NCBI RefSeq assembly: GCF_027924405.1
Contig: NZ_AP026978.1
Span: forward strand, 4,712,001 to 4,776,000
Direction: 5' to 3'
Length of the DNA stretch: 64,000 bases
DNA from: Nocardia sputorum
GTDB taxonomy: Bacteria; Actinomycetota; Actinomycetes; Mycobacteriales; Mycobacteriaceae
The notes beneath the pieces were generated by a model that was not told the DNA's origin, made no database searches, and saw only the letters and a program-made list of their open reading frames with translations. A program made the position numbers and the translations under genes. Shown in pieces: positions 27,479 through 35,945 of this stretch (within the stretch, counting starts at the first letter, position 1; each line of letters begins with the position of its first letter).

Positions 27479-28378
27479 ATGGAATTGCGGCAACTCCGCT
27501 ACTTCGTCACCGTCGCGCAGGAGGCGAGCTTCACGCGCGCCGCGGCACGGCTGCACTTGGCTCAGCCGGGGCTCAGCGCCCAAATCCGGCAATTGGAGCG
27601 CGAACTCGGCCATCCGCTGCTCGACCGCGGCGGGCGCGGCGTCACCCTGACCGAAGTCGGCGCCGCCGTCCTGCCGCACGCGCGAGCGGCGCTGGCCGCC
27701 GGCGAGCGAGTCACCCACACGGTGGACGAGTTCACCGGCCTGCTGCGGGGTCGAGTCCGGATGGGCCTCATCTCGGGGGCGGCGGTCGAGGAGTTCGACG
27801 TCGCCGCCGTGCTCGCGGACTTCCATCACGACCATCCGCAGGTCGGCATCAGCCTCACCGAGGACACCTCGGAGCGGATGCTCGCCGCCCTCGGCCGGGG
27901 TGAGCTGGACATGGCCCTGATCGGCCTGACCGGCGCGGAGCTCGATCCTGCCATCGGCATCGAAGTAGTGCTGGAGACCGCGCTGGTGGCCGCGGTCGCG
28001 GCGGCGGAGCCCAGCTGCGGTCCCGAGTTGCCGCTCATCGCACTGCGCGATCGTCCGCTGATCTGCCTGACACCGGGCACCGGCATTCGCGGCGTCTTCG
28101 AGCGAGCCTGCGCGGCGGCCGGATTCGAGCCCGGCATCGCCTACGAGGCGGCGGCGCCCGCGCTGCTGCTGCGCCTGGCCGCACGCGGTCTCGGCGTGGC
28201 CGTCGTGCCCGAGCTCACCGCCGCGGAGGCCGCGGCCTTCGGGGTGCGGACCATTCGCATCGTCGAGCCGGAACCGCGTGGGCGGCTCGCCCTGGCCTGG
28301 CGCACCGACCGCCCGGCGAGCCCGGCTGCCAAGGTGCTGCTGGGACAGTTGCGCCTCGCCTTGCGCACCGATACCTGA
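27479..28378 (+). CDS. LysR-family transcriptional regulator
   Basis: 299 residues. The N-terminal winged helix-turn-helix (1-60) reads MELRQLRYFVTVAQEASFTRAAARLHLAQPGLSAQIRQLERELGHPLLDR. The periplasmic-binding-protein-like effector domain (about 90-290) includes GRVRMGLISGAAVEEFD, LDMALIGLTG and AARGLGVAVVPELTA. The divergent FAD-dependent oxidase is the probable target, through the inverted repeat at 27435-27455. Start supported by TATAAT eight bases upstream. Effector unknown. Confidence 0.93.
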   Translation: MELRQLRYFVTVAQEASFTRAAARLHLAQPGLSAQIRQLERELGHPLLDRGGRGVTLTEVGAAVLPHARAALAAGERVTHTVDEFTGLLRGRVRMGLISGAAVEEFDVAAVLADFHHDHPQVGISLTEDTSERMLAALGRGELDMALIGLTGAELDPAIGIEVVLETALVAAVAAAEPSCGPELPLIALRDRPLICLTPGTGIRGVFERACAAAGFEPGIAYEAAAPALLLRLAARGLGVAVVPELTAAEAAAFGVRTIRIVEPEPRGRLALAWRTDRPASPAAKVLLGQLRLALRTDT

Positions 28379-28786
28379 GCCCAGCGACCACCCACCCGGG
28401 CGTCGCGACCGAACTGCTGCTCGCGCGGCCGGACAGCACCGCCCTGCCCACCCACCGCCCACCCCGCGTCACGCGACCCGACGCCCAATGTCCAGCTCGG
28501 GCAGGTGTGCACCGCCCTCCGCGCCGACAGGAAGCAGGGCTTCGAGCCTCGCCACGAGAACCGTGGAAAGGCACCCTGCGCGAAATCACCCGAGAATGGC
28601 GGAACGCGAAGCGGGCGATCGCACCCGCGACCGAGGCGTTGCCCGGGCAGCGGGCGCATCGCCTACGCGCTGAGCGGTTGCCCGCACCGAATCGCGCACC
28701 TCGGCCCGGGTGGCGGATCACAGGTCCGGTCCAGCCGACGGTTAGTCGCCACGGTTGCGGGCGTCCGGCAGGATCGGTGATCCGGC
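28379..28786. other. Convergent intergenic region lysR / amino acid importer
   Basis: About 410 bases between two convergent stops. I see no gene: open frames are arginine/proline-rich without start signals. A weak GGATC/GATCC stem close to 28770-28785 is the only structure noticed. Confidence 0.4.
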
Positions 28787-29575
28787 TCAGAGCAGTCGGG
28801 ACAGAAACGCCTTGGTGCGCTCGTGCCGTGGATCGGCCAGCAGCTGCCGCGGCGCTCCCGCCTCGACCACCACACCGCCGTCCATGAACACCAGCTGGTC
28901 GGCGACCTCACGGGCGAACCCCATCTCGTGGGTAACCACCACCATCGTCATGCCCGATCGGGCGAGTTCCCGCATGACCGTCAGCACCTCCCCGACCAGC
29001 TCCGGGTCCAGCGCGGAGGTCGGCTCGTCGAACAGCATGAGCTTCGGGTCCATGGCCAGCGCGCGGGCGATCGCGACGCGCTGCTGCTGCCCGCCGGACA
29101 GCTGCGCCGGGTAGGCGTTCGCCTTGTCCGCCAGGCCGACGCGATCCAGCAGTTCCCGCGCCCTGGTCACCGCGTCCGCCTTGCGCACCTTCTTGACCTG
29201 GGTGGGCGCCTCGATGATGTTCTCCAGCGCGGTGCGGTGCGGGAACAGGTTGAAGTGCTGGAACACCATGCCGATCTCGCGGCGCTGCTTGGCCGCGTCG
29301 CGCGGGTGCATCTCGTAGAGCTTGCCGTTCTTCTCCCGGTAACCCACGATCTCGCCGTCCACGTACAGCCGGCCCGCGTTCACCTGTTCCAGGTGATTGA
29401 TGCAGCGCAGGAAGGTGGACTTACCGGAGCCGGACGGCCCGATCAGGCACAGCACCTCGCCGCGGCCCACCTCCAGGGAGACACCCTTGAGCACCTGCAG
29501 CGCGCCGAAGTTCTTGCAGACGCGGTCCGCGACGATCATCGGAGCGGCGGCGGTCTTCGCCACGTCCACGCTCAT
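28787..29575 (-). CDS. Polar amino acid ABC importer, ATP-binding protein
   Basis: 262-residue ABC ATPase of the GlnQ/HisP class: Walker [11 protein letters not shown]-loop [11 protein letters not shown], signature LSGGQQQR, Walker [13 protein letters not shown] and H-loop VTHEMGFA. It powers uptake through the permease encoded immediately upstream; the start ATG overlaps the permease stop by 4 bases. Operon order is binding protein, permease, ATPase. As the only GlnQ-type ATPase in the window it might also serve the ATPase-less importer at 52256-53688, though they are 23 kb apart; that is speculation. Confidence 0.94.
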   Translation of the reverse strand: MSVDVAKTAAAPMIVADRVCKNFGALQVLKGVSLEVGRGEVLCLIGPSGSGKSTFLRCINHLEQVNAGRLYVDGEIVGYREKNGKLYEMHPRDAAKQRREIGMVFQHFNLFPHRTALENIIEAPTQVKKVRKADAVTRARELLDRVGLADKANAYPAQLSGGQQQRVAIARALAMDPKLMLFDEPTSALDPELVGEVLTVMRELARSGMTMVVVTHEMGFAREVADQLVFMDGGVVVEAGAPRQLLADPRHERTKAFLSRLL

Positions 29576-30531
29576 TTCGCCTTCTCCACCTGCTGGGCGT
29601 CGGCGAGTTCCTGCAGCTGCTTGGCGGTCAGCCGGCGGGAGACGCCGCGCGAGTAGTAGCGCTCCAAGTAGTACTGCCCGATCATGAGCACGCTCGTGAT
29701 CGCCAAGTACCAGGTGGCGGCGACCAGCAACAGCGGAATGGGCTGGAAGTTCACGCCGTAGATGTCACGCGCCCGGCCGAACAGGTCGGTGCTCAGCGGG
29801 ATGCCGGTGACCAGCGAGGTGGTCTTCAGCATGCCGATGAGCTCGTTGCCGGTCGGCGGGATGATCACGCGCATGGCCTGCGGCAGCACGGTACGGCGCA
29901 TGGTCTGGCTCCAGGACATGCCGAGCGCGAACGACGCCTCCCGCTGTCCCTCGCCCACGGAGTTGATTCCGGCCCGGACGATCTCGGCCATGTAGGCGGC
30001 TTCATTGAGACCGAGTCCGAGTACGGCGAAGGCGAACGCGGCCTGCAACTGCTGCACGTCGAGATGGAAGAACTGCGGTCCGAACGGGACGCCGAGCTGG
30101 ATCTTGCTGTACAGCGACGGGACCAGGCCCCAGAACACCAGCTGCACGAACACCGGGGTACCGCGGAAGATCCAGAGATACACCCACGACGTGGCGCGCA
30201 GCACCGGATTCGGCGACAGCCGCATCACCGCGAGCATCGTTCCGAGCGCGACCGCGATTGCCATCGCGCACACGGTCAGTTCGAGCGTGACGACCGCGCC
30301 TGCCATGATCCGGGTGTCGAAGAGGTACTTGCCATAGGTGTCCCAGCGATACGCCGGGTTCGTCGCGGCGCCGTAGACGAACAGCGCCACCAGGATCAGA
30401 ATCACCGCCGCCGCTATCCAACGGCCCGGCCTGCGCAGCGGAACCGCTTTGATCGGCTCCGGCTCCCGCGTCGAGTCCGCTCCGCCGGGACCGGGATCGC
30501 CGGGCGCAGGCCGAGTGTCGTTGTCCACCAT
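29572..30531 (-). CDS. Polar amino acid ABC importer, permease
   Basis: 319 residues. A ~35-residue Pro/Asp-rich cytosolic N-terminus precedes a transmembrane helix at about 36-55 and the HisMQ-type permease core ([27 protein letters not shown]..., [58 protein letters not shown]). The EAA loop is intact (QREASFALG). Translationally coupled to the ATPase gene and 3 bases after the binding-protein gene. A single permease implies a homodimer. Confidence 0.93.
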   Translation of the reverse strand: MVDNDTRPAPGDPGPGGADSTREPEPIKAVPLRRPGRWIAAAVILILVALFVYGAATNPAYRWDTYGKYLFDTRIMAGAVVTLELTVCAMAIAVALGTMLAVMRLSPNPVLRATSWVYLWIFRGTPVFVQLVFWGLVPSLYSKIQLGVPFGPQFFHLDVQQLQAAFAFAVLGLGLNEAAYMAEIVRAGINSVGEGQREASFALGMSWSQTMRRTVLPQAMRVIIPPTGNELIGMLKTTSLVTGIPLSTDLFGRARDIYGVNFQPIPLLLVAATWYLAITSVLMIGQYYLERYYSRGVSRRLTAKQLQELADAQQVEKAK

Positions 30532-30534
30532 CGA

Positions 30535-31440
30535 TCAGCTCACGGCGCCGTTGACGACCGACTTGGTGATGGCGCCTTCCTGGACGCCCCAGTTCTTCGT
30601 GATCTCGAGGTATTTGCCGTTGTCCATCAGGTGCTGGACCGCCTTCTGCAGCACGGCGGCCAGCGGCGCGCCCTTGGGCACCGCCCAGCCGTAGGGCGCG
30701 GAGTCGAACACCGGGCCCGCGGTCTCGATCTTGCCGTTGCTCTGCTTGATCGCGTACGCCGTCACGGGGGAGTCGGCCGACATCGCGTCGACCTGGCCGA
30801 GCACCAGCGCGTTGGTCGCGGCGCTCTGCTCGTCGAACGGCTTGATGTCGATGGCGGGCTTGCCCTCGGCGACGCACTTGGCGCTCTTGGCGGGCACCTC
30901 GTCGGTGTGCTCCACGGTCGTGGCCTGCACGGCGACCTTCTTGCCGCAGGCGTTCTCCGGGTCGATCGGCTTGCCCTTCTGCTGGGCCCACTGGACGCCC
31001 GCGTTGAAGTAGGTGGTGAAGTCGACCTGCTGCTCGCGTTCCTTGGAGTCGGTGATCGAGGACATGCCCACGTCGTAGGTACCGGCCTGGATCGAGGGGA
31101 TGATCTTCTCGAACGCGGACTCGACGTATTCGGCCTTCACGCCGAGCACGGAGGCGACCGCGTCCATCAGATCCACGTCGAAGCCGACGATCCGGCCACT
31201 CGCGTCCTTGTACTCGTTCGGCTGGTAGGGAATGTTCACGCCGACGACGAGCTTGCCGGACTGCTTGATCTTGTCGGGGAGCTGGGCGGCGAGCTCGTCG
31301 ACCTTGTCCACCTGCACCTTGGCCGCCGAGGGGCCGGTTTCCTCGGTGTTGGTACACCCGGTCAGCACCAGTGCGCCCGCGGCGAGCGCACCCAGGGTGG
31401 CTCGCAGGGCGCGCCTGCCGAGAAACGAACGATCAGACAC
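30535..31440 (-). CDS. Polar amino acid ABC importer, substrate-binding lipoprotein
   Basis: 301 residues. The lipoprotein signal (RRALRATLGALAAGALVLTGC) has lipobox LTGC. The mature part is a family 3 solute-binding protein (LVVGVNIPYQPNEYKDASGRIVGFDVDLMDAVASVLG, FEKIIPSIQAGTYDVGMSSITDSKEREQQVDF). The ligand is likely a polar or acidic amino acid; family alone does not fix it. GTG at 31440 is chosen because GGAGGG lies five bases upstream; earlier ATG codons lack a site. First gene of a three-gene operon. Confidence 0.92.
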   Translation of the reverse strand: MSDRSFLGRRALRATLGALAAGALVLTGCTNTEETGPSAAKVQVDKVDELAAQLPDKIKQSGKLVVGVNIPYQPNEYKDASGRIVGFDVDLMDAVASVLGVKAEYVESAFEKIIPSIQAGTYDVGMSSITDSKEREQQVDFTTYFNAGVQWAQQKGKPIDPENACGKKVAVQATTVEHTDEVPAKSAKCVAEGKPAIDIKPFDEQSAATNALVLGQVDAMSADSPVTAYAIKQSNGKIETAGPVFDSAPYGWAVPKGAPLAAVLQKAVQHLMDNGKYLEITKNWGVQEGAITKSVVNGAVS

Positions 31441-31718
31441 TGCAGCCCTCCACATTTTGGCTCCACGCAACCCGGGCGTCATCACCCGTTTGGCAATCTA
31501 AGCGACCCGGCCGCTCCGCGCTGGACAGTAATGCAACAGCAACACGAACTCCCGGCGCGAATTCGTGCCGGGCGCATCGGCGGGACACCCTACCCCGGGC
31601 CGGACCCGGCCTCCTGTGCCTGGTCGAGCAGCCGGACGCGGCACCGCGGCCCGCTCGGGCAGAGACATCGACCGCCGGGGCGGATATCCCTGTGCCACAA
31701 GACTTCTGGGCACCGGGG

Positions 31719-32813
31719 CTACCTGCGATGCACCCTGGCGCACACCTGCTCGGTGAATTCACCGGTGGAGGCCTGTCCTCCGAGATCGGCGGTGGCGATG
31801 CCGGCCGCGAAGGTCGCGGCGACCGCCCGCTCGATCCGCTCACCCGCCCGCGCGAAGGCGACCTCGGCGTCCCGAGTCGCCAGCCAGCGCAGCAGCATCG
31901 CCGCCGACAGCTGCAACGCCGCCGGGTTGGCCCGGTTGTGCCCGGCCAGCGCGGGCGCGGCGCCGTGCACCGCCTGGGCCATCGCCGTGGTGGCCGAGCA
32001 GTTGAGCGACGCGGCCAGCCCGAGCGAGCCGCTCAACTCCCCGGCCAAGTCGGACAGGATGTCGCCGAACAAGTTCTCGGTGACCAGGACGTCGTAATCG
32101 GCGGCGGCACGCACCAGGTGCGCGGCCGCCGCGTCGACGTGTTCGTCATCGACCTCGACCCCGGGATACGCCCGGCCGACCTCCTGGCAGACGTCCCGGA
32201 ACAGCCCCATCGTCAGCGGCAGCACGTTGGCTTTGTGCACGATGGTCACCCGCTTGCGCCGGGTCGCGGCCAGCCGGAACGCCTCGTGCGCGATCCGCTC
32301 GCAGGCGGCCCTGGTCACCAGCCCCACCGACATCGCGATATCCGGCGTCGGCCGGAACTCCCCCGAGCCCGCGAACATGTTGCGGTCGGCGTAGAACCCT
32401 TCGCTGTTCTCCCGGACGATCACCAGGTCGATATCCGGCGCCGCCGCGTGCACGCCCGCGAAGGCCCGCGCGGGACGGATGTTGGCGTAGAGGTCGAAGT
32501 GCTTGCGTATCACGCCGCCCGGCGCGACGCGGTGTTCGGCCGGATAGGACGCGTTGTCGTGCGGACCGAGAATCCAGGCGTCCACCCCGGACAGCTCCTC
32601 GAGCGTCTGCTCGGGCAGCGGAGTGCCGAACTCGGCGATGGCGCGGTGCCCCATCACCAAGGGCACCCATTCCACCGGCGCGGCTCCCGCGGCCGACAGC
32701 GCCTCGTCGACCACTTGCCTGGCGGCTCGCACCACCTCCGGGCCGATGCCGTCGCCGTCGATCAGGCCGAGCCGCAATGCCCGCGTCGTCCGGGGCCGAT
32801 TCGCGTCGTTCAC
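31719..32813 (-). CDS. Isocitrate/isopropylmalate dehydrogenase-family enzyme (tartrate/malate dehydrogenase-like)
   Basis: 364-residue NAD(P)-dependent beta-hydroxyacid oxidative decarboxylase. Family features: GLIDGDGIGPEV, KHFDLYANIRPARAF, VRENSEGFYADRN, VHKANVLPLTMGLF and the metal-binding YDVLVTENLFGDILSDLAGEL. Members act on isocitrate, isopropylmalate, homoisocitrate, malate or tartrate. This one is not beside leu genes and resembles the tartrate/D-malate group, so the symbol is left blank. GTG start with GGAGG nine bases upstream. Monocistronic, divergent from the 2H phosphoesterase. Confidence 0.86.
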   Translation of the reverse strand: MNDANRPRTTRALRLGLIDGDGIGPEVVRAARQVVDEALSAAGAAPVEWVPLVMGHRAIAEFGTPLPEQTLEELSGVDAWILGPHDNASYPAEHRVAPGGVIRKHFDLYANIRPARAFAGVHAAAPDIDLVIVRENSEGFYADRNMFAGSGEFRPTPDIAMSVGLVTRAACERIAHEAFRLAATRRKRVTIVHKANVLPLTMGLFRDVCQEVGRAYPGVEVDDEHVDAAAAHLVRAAADYDVLVTENLFGDILSDLAGELSGSLGLAASLNCSATTAMAQAVHGAAPALAGHNRANPAALQLSAAMLLRWLATRDAEVAFARAGERIERAVAATFAAGIATADLGGQASTGEFTEQVCARVHRR

Positions 32814-32892
32814 CGGGACATCCTCCCGCCGAGGGGCCCGGCCGCCGGAACCGGCCCGCGGACACGCCGGTTGCGGTTACCTTCGGTGGACC

Positions 32893-33423
32893 ATGGTGCA
32901 GTCGGTCGAACTACTCCTCGACGAGGCCGCCGACACGGAGATCCGCCGGCAATGGCAGATGCTCGCGGAGGCCGGCGTGCGCAGCCTCGCCGCGCGCACC
33001 GACGAGTCCAACCGCCCGCACATCACCGCCGCCGTGGCCAGGCAGATCTGGCCGCGCATCGAGCAAGCGCTGGACGAACAGGCCTTCGCGCCGATCCCGG
33101 TGCGCCTGGGTGGACTGGTGGTCTTCGGGGCGCGCCGCCCCATCCTGGTGCGACTGGTGGTCCCGTCCGAGGCGCTGCTCGCGCTGCACCGCCGGATCTT
33201 CCACACAGTCTCCCCGTGCCCCGGCGTCCCGGCCAATGTGCATCCGGACGCGTGGACTCCGCACATCACCCTGGCCAGGCGGCTGCCACCGAACCAGCTC
33301 GGCGAGGCCATCCACGCCGTAGCGCAAGACCGGGATTTTCCGGCGACGGTGCTGGGTATCCGTCGATGGGACGGGGATCAGCGGCGCGAGTGGCCGGTCG
33401 GCCGGATCCGCCGTGGAAGATAA
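32893..33423 (+). CDS. 2'-5' RNA ligase-like 2H phosphoesterase
   Basis: 176 residues with both 2H signatures: HIT at 43-45 in RPHITAA and HIT at 124-126 in TPHITLA, which form the two-histidine active site acting on 2',3'-cyclic phosphates or 2'-5' linkages. Length fits the LigT/AKAP-like group. ATG at 32893 has TACCTT nine bases upstream and no clear ribosome site, so it may be leaderless. Thioredoxin starts 47 bases downstream but has its own ribosome site. Natural substrate unknown. Confidence 0.87.
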   Translation: MVQSVELLLDEAADTEIRRQWQMLAEAGVRSLAARTDESNRPHITAAVARQIWPRIEQALDEQAFAPIPVRLGGLVVFGARRPILVRLVVPSEALLALHRRIFHTVSPCPGVPANVHPDAWTPHITLARRLPPNQLGEAIHAVAQDRDFPATVLGIRRWDGDQRREWPVGRIRRGR

Positions 33424-33470
33424 CCGAGGAAGCCCGCGTTATAGCAGGCACACCGAAACGAGAGGACGTC

Positions 33471-33842
33471 ATGGCCACCCAGACGCTGACCCAGCACAAT
33501 TTCGATGAGATCGTCACCGGAAACGACGTGGTACTCGTCGACTTCTGGGCCGATTGGTGCGGTCCGTGCAAGAGCTTCGCACCGACTTTCGAGGCCTCCT
33601 CCGACAAGCACCCCGACGTGGTGCACGGGAAGGTCGACACCGAATCCGAGCAGGGCCTCGCGGCGGCTGCCAACATCCGCTCCATCCCGACCATCATGGC
33701 GTTCCGGGAAGGTGTGCTGGTGTTCGCCCAGCCCGGCGCGCTGCCGCCCGCGGCGCTCGAGGATCTGGTGACCCAGGTCAAGGCGCTGGATATGGACGAG
33801 GTGCGCAAGCAGCTCGCCGAGCAGCAGCAGGCCGGACAGTAA
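33471..33842 (+). CDS. Thioredoxin
   Basis: 123 residues: VLVDFWADWCGPCKSFAPTF with the redox pair Cys30-Cys33, and cis-proline in NIRSIPTIMAFREG. The ~18-residue Gln/Glu-rich C-terminal extension is longer than in E. coli thioredoxin and is common in actinobacteria. A cytosolic disulphide reductant served by thioredoxin reductase. ATG at 33471 with GAGAGG upstream. There is no trxB beside it, so this is likely an additional thioredoxin rather than the trxB-trxA pair. Confidence 0.94.
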   Translation: MATQTLTQHNFDEIVTGNDVVLVDFWADWCGPCKSFAPTFEASSDKHPDVVHGKVDTESEQGLAAAANIRSIPTIMAFREGVLVFAQPGALPPAALEDLVTQVKALDMDEVRKQLAEQQQAGQ

Positions 33843-34004
33843 TGCGCGCGGCGCGGTGAGACACTGCGCCGCAACGAGTTTCGTTCGGGCCCGGAGACGG
33901 ACACGCGGAAGCGGCAGTCCGTGTCCGGGCCCGCTGTGCGTCCGGGGTCTGCCGACGCGACACCGCGGGGCGGCGTGCTGCCGCCCCGCGGTTCGGTGCT
34001 CGAT

Positions 34005-34442
34005 TCAGGACGCGCCGAGCAGGTTGACGCCCGCGATCATGGCGCGGACCGTCGACTCGGCGCCGTCATCGGCGATGGCCGCCCCCCAGCCGCGCCTGCC
34101 GTTGCATTCGCACTGGACGAAGGTGGCGGTGCCGTCCGCGGTGCGCCGCTGATGGAATTGCAGGATCTCCACGGGGTAGCCCTCGTCGTAAAGGGCCGAC
34201 GTCATCGCCGCGACGGGGTTGCCCGTGGCGACCACGGTGCGCAGGTGACCGGCGAATTCCAGCGTGGCGGTGAACGCCGCGGTTCCGGCGCCCGCGGGCG
34301 ACCATTCCCCGAGGCGGATAGCACCGCCGTGCGCGCAGTAACGGCTGTGGAACTCCGCCGAGGTCAGCCCCGCAGCTTCGGCGCGTAGGCCCTTGGGAGC
34401 GGCGGCGTGGAACATGTCTGTATCAAGAGTCAGGATGGTCAT
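34005..34442 (-). CDS. Stand-alone LeuA-type allosteric (regulatory) domain protein
   Basis: 145 residues. Residues 55-145 match the C-terminal leucine-binding regulatory domain of 2-isopropylmalate synthase (TLEFAGHLRTVVATGNPVAAMTSALYDEGYPVEILQFHQRR, TFVQCECNGRRGWGAAIADDGAESTVRAMIAGVNLL). The catalytic TIM barrel is absent. The N-terminal ~50 residues contain a short RLGEW segment of unknown role. It could sense leucine, or hetero-oligomerise with true LeuA and modulate it. ATG at 34442 with GGAAGA nine bases upstream. A leucine-starting short frame and a GC hairpin lie upstream. Confidence 0.78.
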   Translation of the reverse strand: MTILTLDTDMFHAAAPKGLRAEAAGLTSAEFHSRYCAHGGAIRLGEWSPAGAGTAAFTATLEFAGHLRTVVATGNPVAAMTSALYDEGYPVEILQFHQRRTADGTATFVQCECNGRRGWGAAIADDGAESTVRAMIAGVNLLGAS

Positions 34443-34538
34443 TGAAAGTAGGTCTTCCCGAAGTATGTCGTGGCTCAGTTGACAGAGGGGACCAGCACTA
34501 ACAAGTGGAAAAGCCCGCAGCGAGGGGGCCGGCCCGGA

Positions 34539-34787
34539 TCAGACCCCGCTACGGCGGGGTACTACGAGAACGCGGGGACGCGGCGCCACCATCGCGGTGA
34601 GCGGAAGTAGCTCGGCGCGAACCTCGGGCTCGGAGGCGGTAGCCTGCGCAGCCACGGAGGGCCCGGTGAGCGACGCCGAAAGCAGAGCGCTGTCGCGGTC
34701 TGCGACAAGGAGCGCTGCGCTGCGGCGGTCGGCGGGATTCGGCACGGCATCGAGGATAGGGACATCGCGACGCAATAGCAACCACAT
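34539..34787 (-). CDS. Possible leader ORF upstream of the LeuA-domain gene
   Basis: 82 codons starting MWLLLRRDVPIL, with three consecutive Leu codons of the rare types TTG/CTA/TTG. GC3 is moderate and no domain is recognised. Its end overlaps the ACCCCGC/GCGGGGT hairpin at 34543-34560, about 100 bases before the LeuA-domain gene. The layout is compatible with leucine-responsive attenuation, but it may be a chance frame; there is no clear ribosome site. Confidence 0.3.
   Translation of the reverse strand: MWLLLRRDVPILDAVPNPADRRSAALLVADRDSALLSASLTGPSVAAQATASEPEVRAELLPLTAMVAPRPRVLVVPRRSGV
34543..34560. terminator. GC hairpin upstream of the LeuA-domain gene
   Basis: ACCCCGC-TACG-GCGGGGT, 7-bp perfect stem with a 4-base loop, 101 bases before the start at 34442. 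Could be a terminator or attenuator; no T run is obvious. Confidence 0.45.
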
Positions 34788-34868
34788 TCGATGCCCGATT
34801 TGTCTACTGACGAGTACTGTTCGCGCAGTTCAGAGCTGTGCGGCCACGCGGAAGGTAGCGTCGGTGAC

Positions 34869-35183
34869 ATGGGTCTCCTCGTGGCCATGACCATCCCGGG
34901 CCTAGCCGTCCTGCTCATCCTGTTCGCCTTCGCCGAAGTGGCCTGGAACAAGATCACCGGCGCCCGCGCGCTGCCCTGGACCCGCAAGCGGTCCGGCCAT
35001 CCGGTGGCGGCCGCGGGCTTCGAAGAAGTCACGGCGGTTTTCCAAGGCGGCAAACACCACGAGTTCGAGCAGCGGATGACGACGCTGATGCACCGGGAGG
35101 ATCCCTCCGACGGCGCTCCGCCCCGTGACGAGGTGGATCTCACCACCGGCTCGGCGCGCCTGGTCACGCGCCGGCCTTCGTGA
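34869..35183 (+). CDS. Small membrane-anchored protein, DUF6191-like
   Basis: 104 residues. An N-terminal membrane helix (about 3-24, LLVAMTIPGLAVLLILFAFAEVAW) is followed by a basic segment (TRKRSGHPVAAAGFEEVTAVFQGGKHHEFEQR) and an acidic tail (REDPSDGAPPRDEVDL). The pattern is that of an actinobacterial family of unknown function. TAGCGT seven bases before the ATG at 34869 indicates a leaderless transcript and excludes the longer frame from 34791. Confidence 0.72.
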   Translation: MGLLVAMTIPGLAVLLILFAFAEVAWNKITGARALPWTRKRSGHPVAAAGFEEVTAVFQGGKHHEFEQRMTTLMHREDPSDGAPPRDEVDLTTGSARLVTRRPS

Positions 35184-35197
35184 AACACACCACTACG

Positions 35198-35233
35198 CAG
35201 TGGGATACAGGTGATCGCACCCGGATCCCACTG
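35198..35233. terminator. Hairpin between convergent genes
   Basis: CAGTGGGAT/ATCCCACTG, 9-bp perfect stem with an 18-base loop, between the stop at 35183 and the carbonic anhydrase stop at 35256. Confidence 0.6.
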
Positions 35234-35255
35234 AGTCGCAGTGCGTCTGGATTCC

Positions 35256-35750
35256 CTACTGGGGAAGGACCTCGTTCAGCTTGCCGGTGGCGACGTCGAA
35301 GACGAAGCCGCGGATCGAGTCCTTGTGCGGCACGAACGGGCTGGCGACGATGCGCGCGATCGATTGGCGCACATCGGTTTCCAGGTCCGTGAACGCCTCC
35401 GCCGCCCACTCGGGCTTGATTCCGGTCTCCTGTTGGATGCTCGCCTTGAAGTCGTCGTCGGTGAAGGTGAGCATGCCGCAATCGGTGTGATGGATCAGGA
35501 TGATCTCCCTGGTCCCGAGCAGCCGCTGGCTGATGGCCAGCGAGCGGATCTCGTCGGCGGTGACCACGCCGCCCGCGTTGCGGATGACGTGCGCCTCGCC
35601 CTCGGCGAGGCCGAGCGCGCCGTACACGTTGAGCCGCGCGTCCATGCACGCGACCACGGCCACGCCCTTCGAGGGCGGCAGCGGCAGCGGACCCTGGAAG
35701 GTGCTCGCATAAGCCGCGTTGTTCTGCAGGTACTCATCGGTGACAGTCAT
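35256..35750 (-). CDS. Beta-carbonic anhydrase (Rv1284-type)
   Basis: 164 residues, interconverting CO2 and bicarbonate. Zinc ligands Cys35 and Asp37/Arg39 in ACMDARLNVY, His88 and Cys91 in HHTDCGM. Near-complete pattern identity with M. tuberculosis Rv1284 (MTVTDEYLQNNAAYAS, EGEAHVIRNAGG, SLAISQRLLGTREIILIHHTDCGMLTFTDDDFK, RGFVFDVATGKLNEV). ATG at 35750 with GGATGG upstream is preferred to the longer frame. Monocistronic. Confidence 0.95.
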   Translation of the reverse strand: MTVTDEYLQNNAAYASTFQGPLPLPPSKGVAVVACMDARLNVYGALGLAEGEAHVIRNAGGVVTADEIRSLAISQRLLGTREIILIHHTDCGMLTFTDDDFKASIQQETGIKPEWAAEAFTDLETDVRQSIARIVASPFVPHKDSIRGFVFDVATGKLNEVLPQ

Positions 35751-35945
35751 GGGCCATCCCTGAGCTCGGTATGCGTGAATCCCTATGTATGACCAGCCCC
35801 ACGGTAGGTCGCCGCGCGGCACGGGACATCCGTCCCGTTCACCGTGATTCGTTTACTTGCACGCGGCGGCCCGATGATAGCTCTCGGGATGCCGTACGCC
35901 GGGCCCCTGCGGTCGGGCCCGGCATGTCCTTCTGTGATGCACCGG

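Noticed and set aside
28379..28786. Small genes in the lysR/importer gap
   Set aside because: Open frames of 90-170 codons exist on both strands but are low-complexity Arg/Pro/Gly without ribosome sites or recognisable domains.
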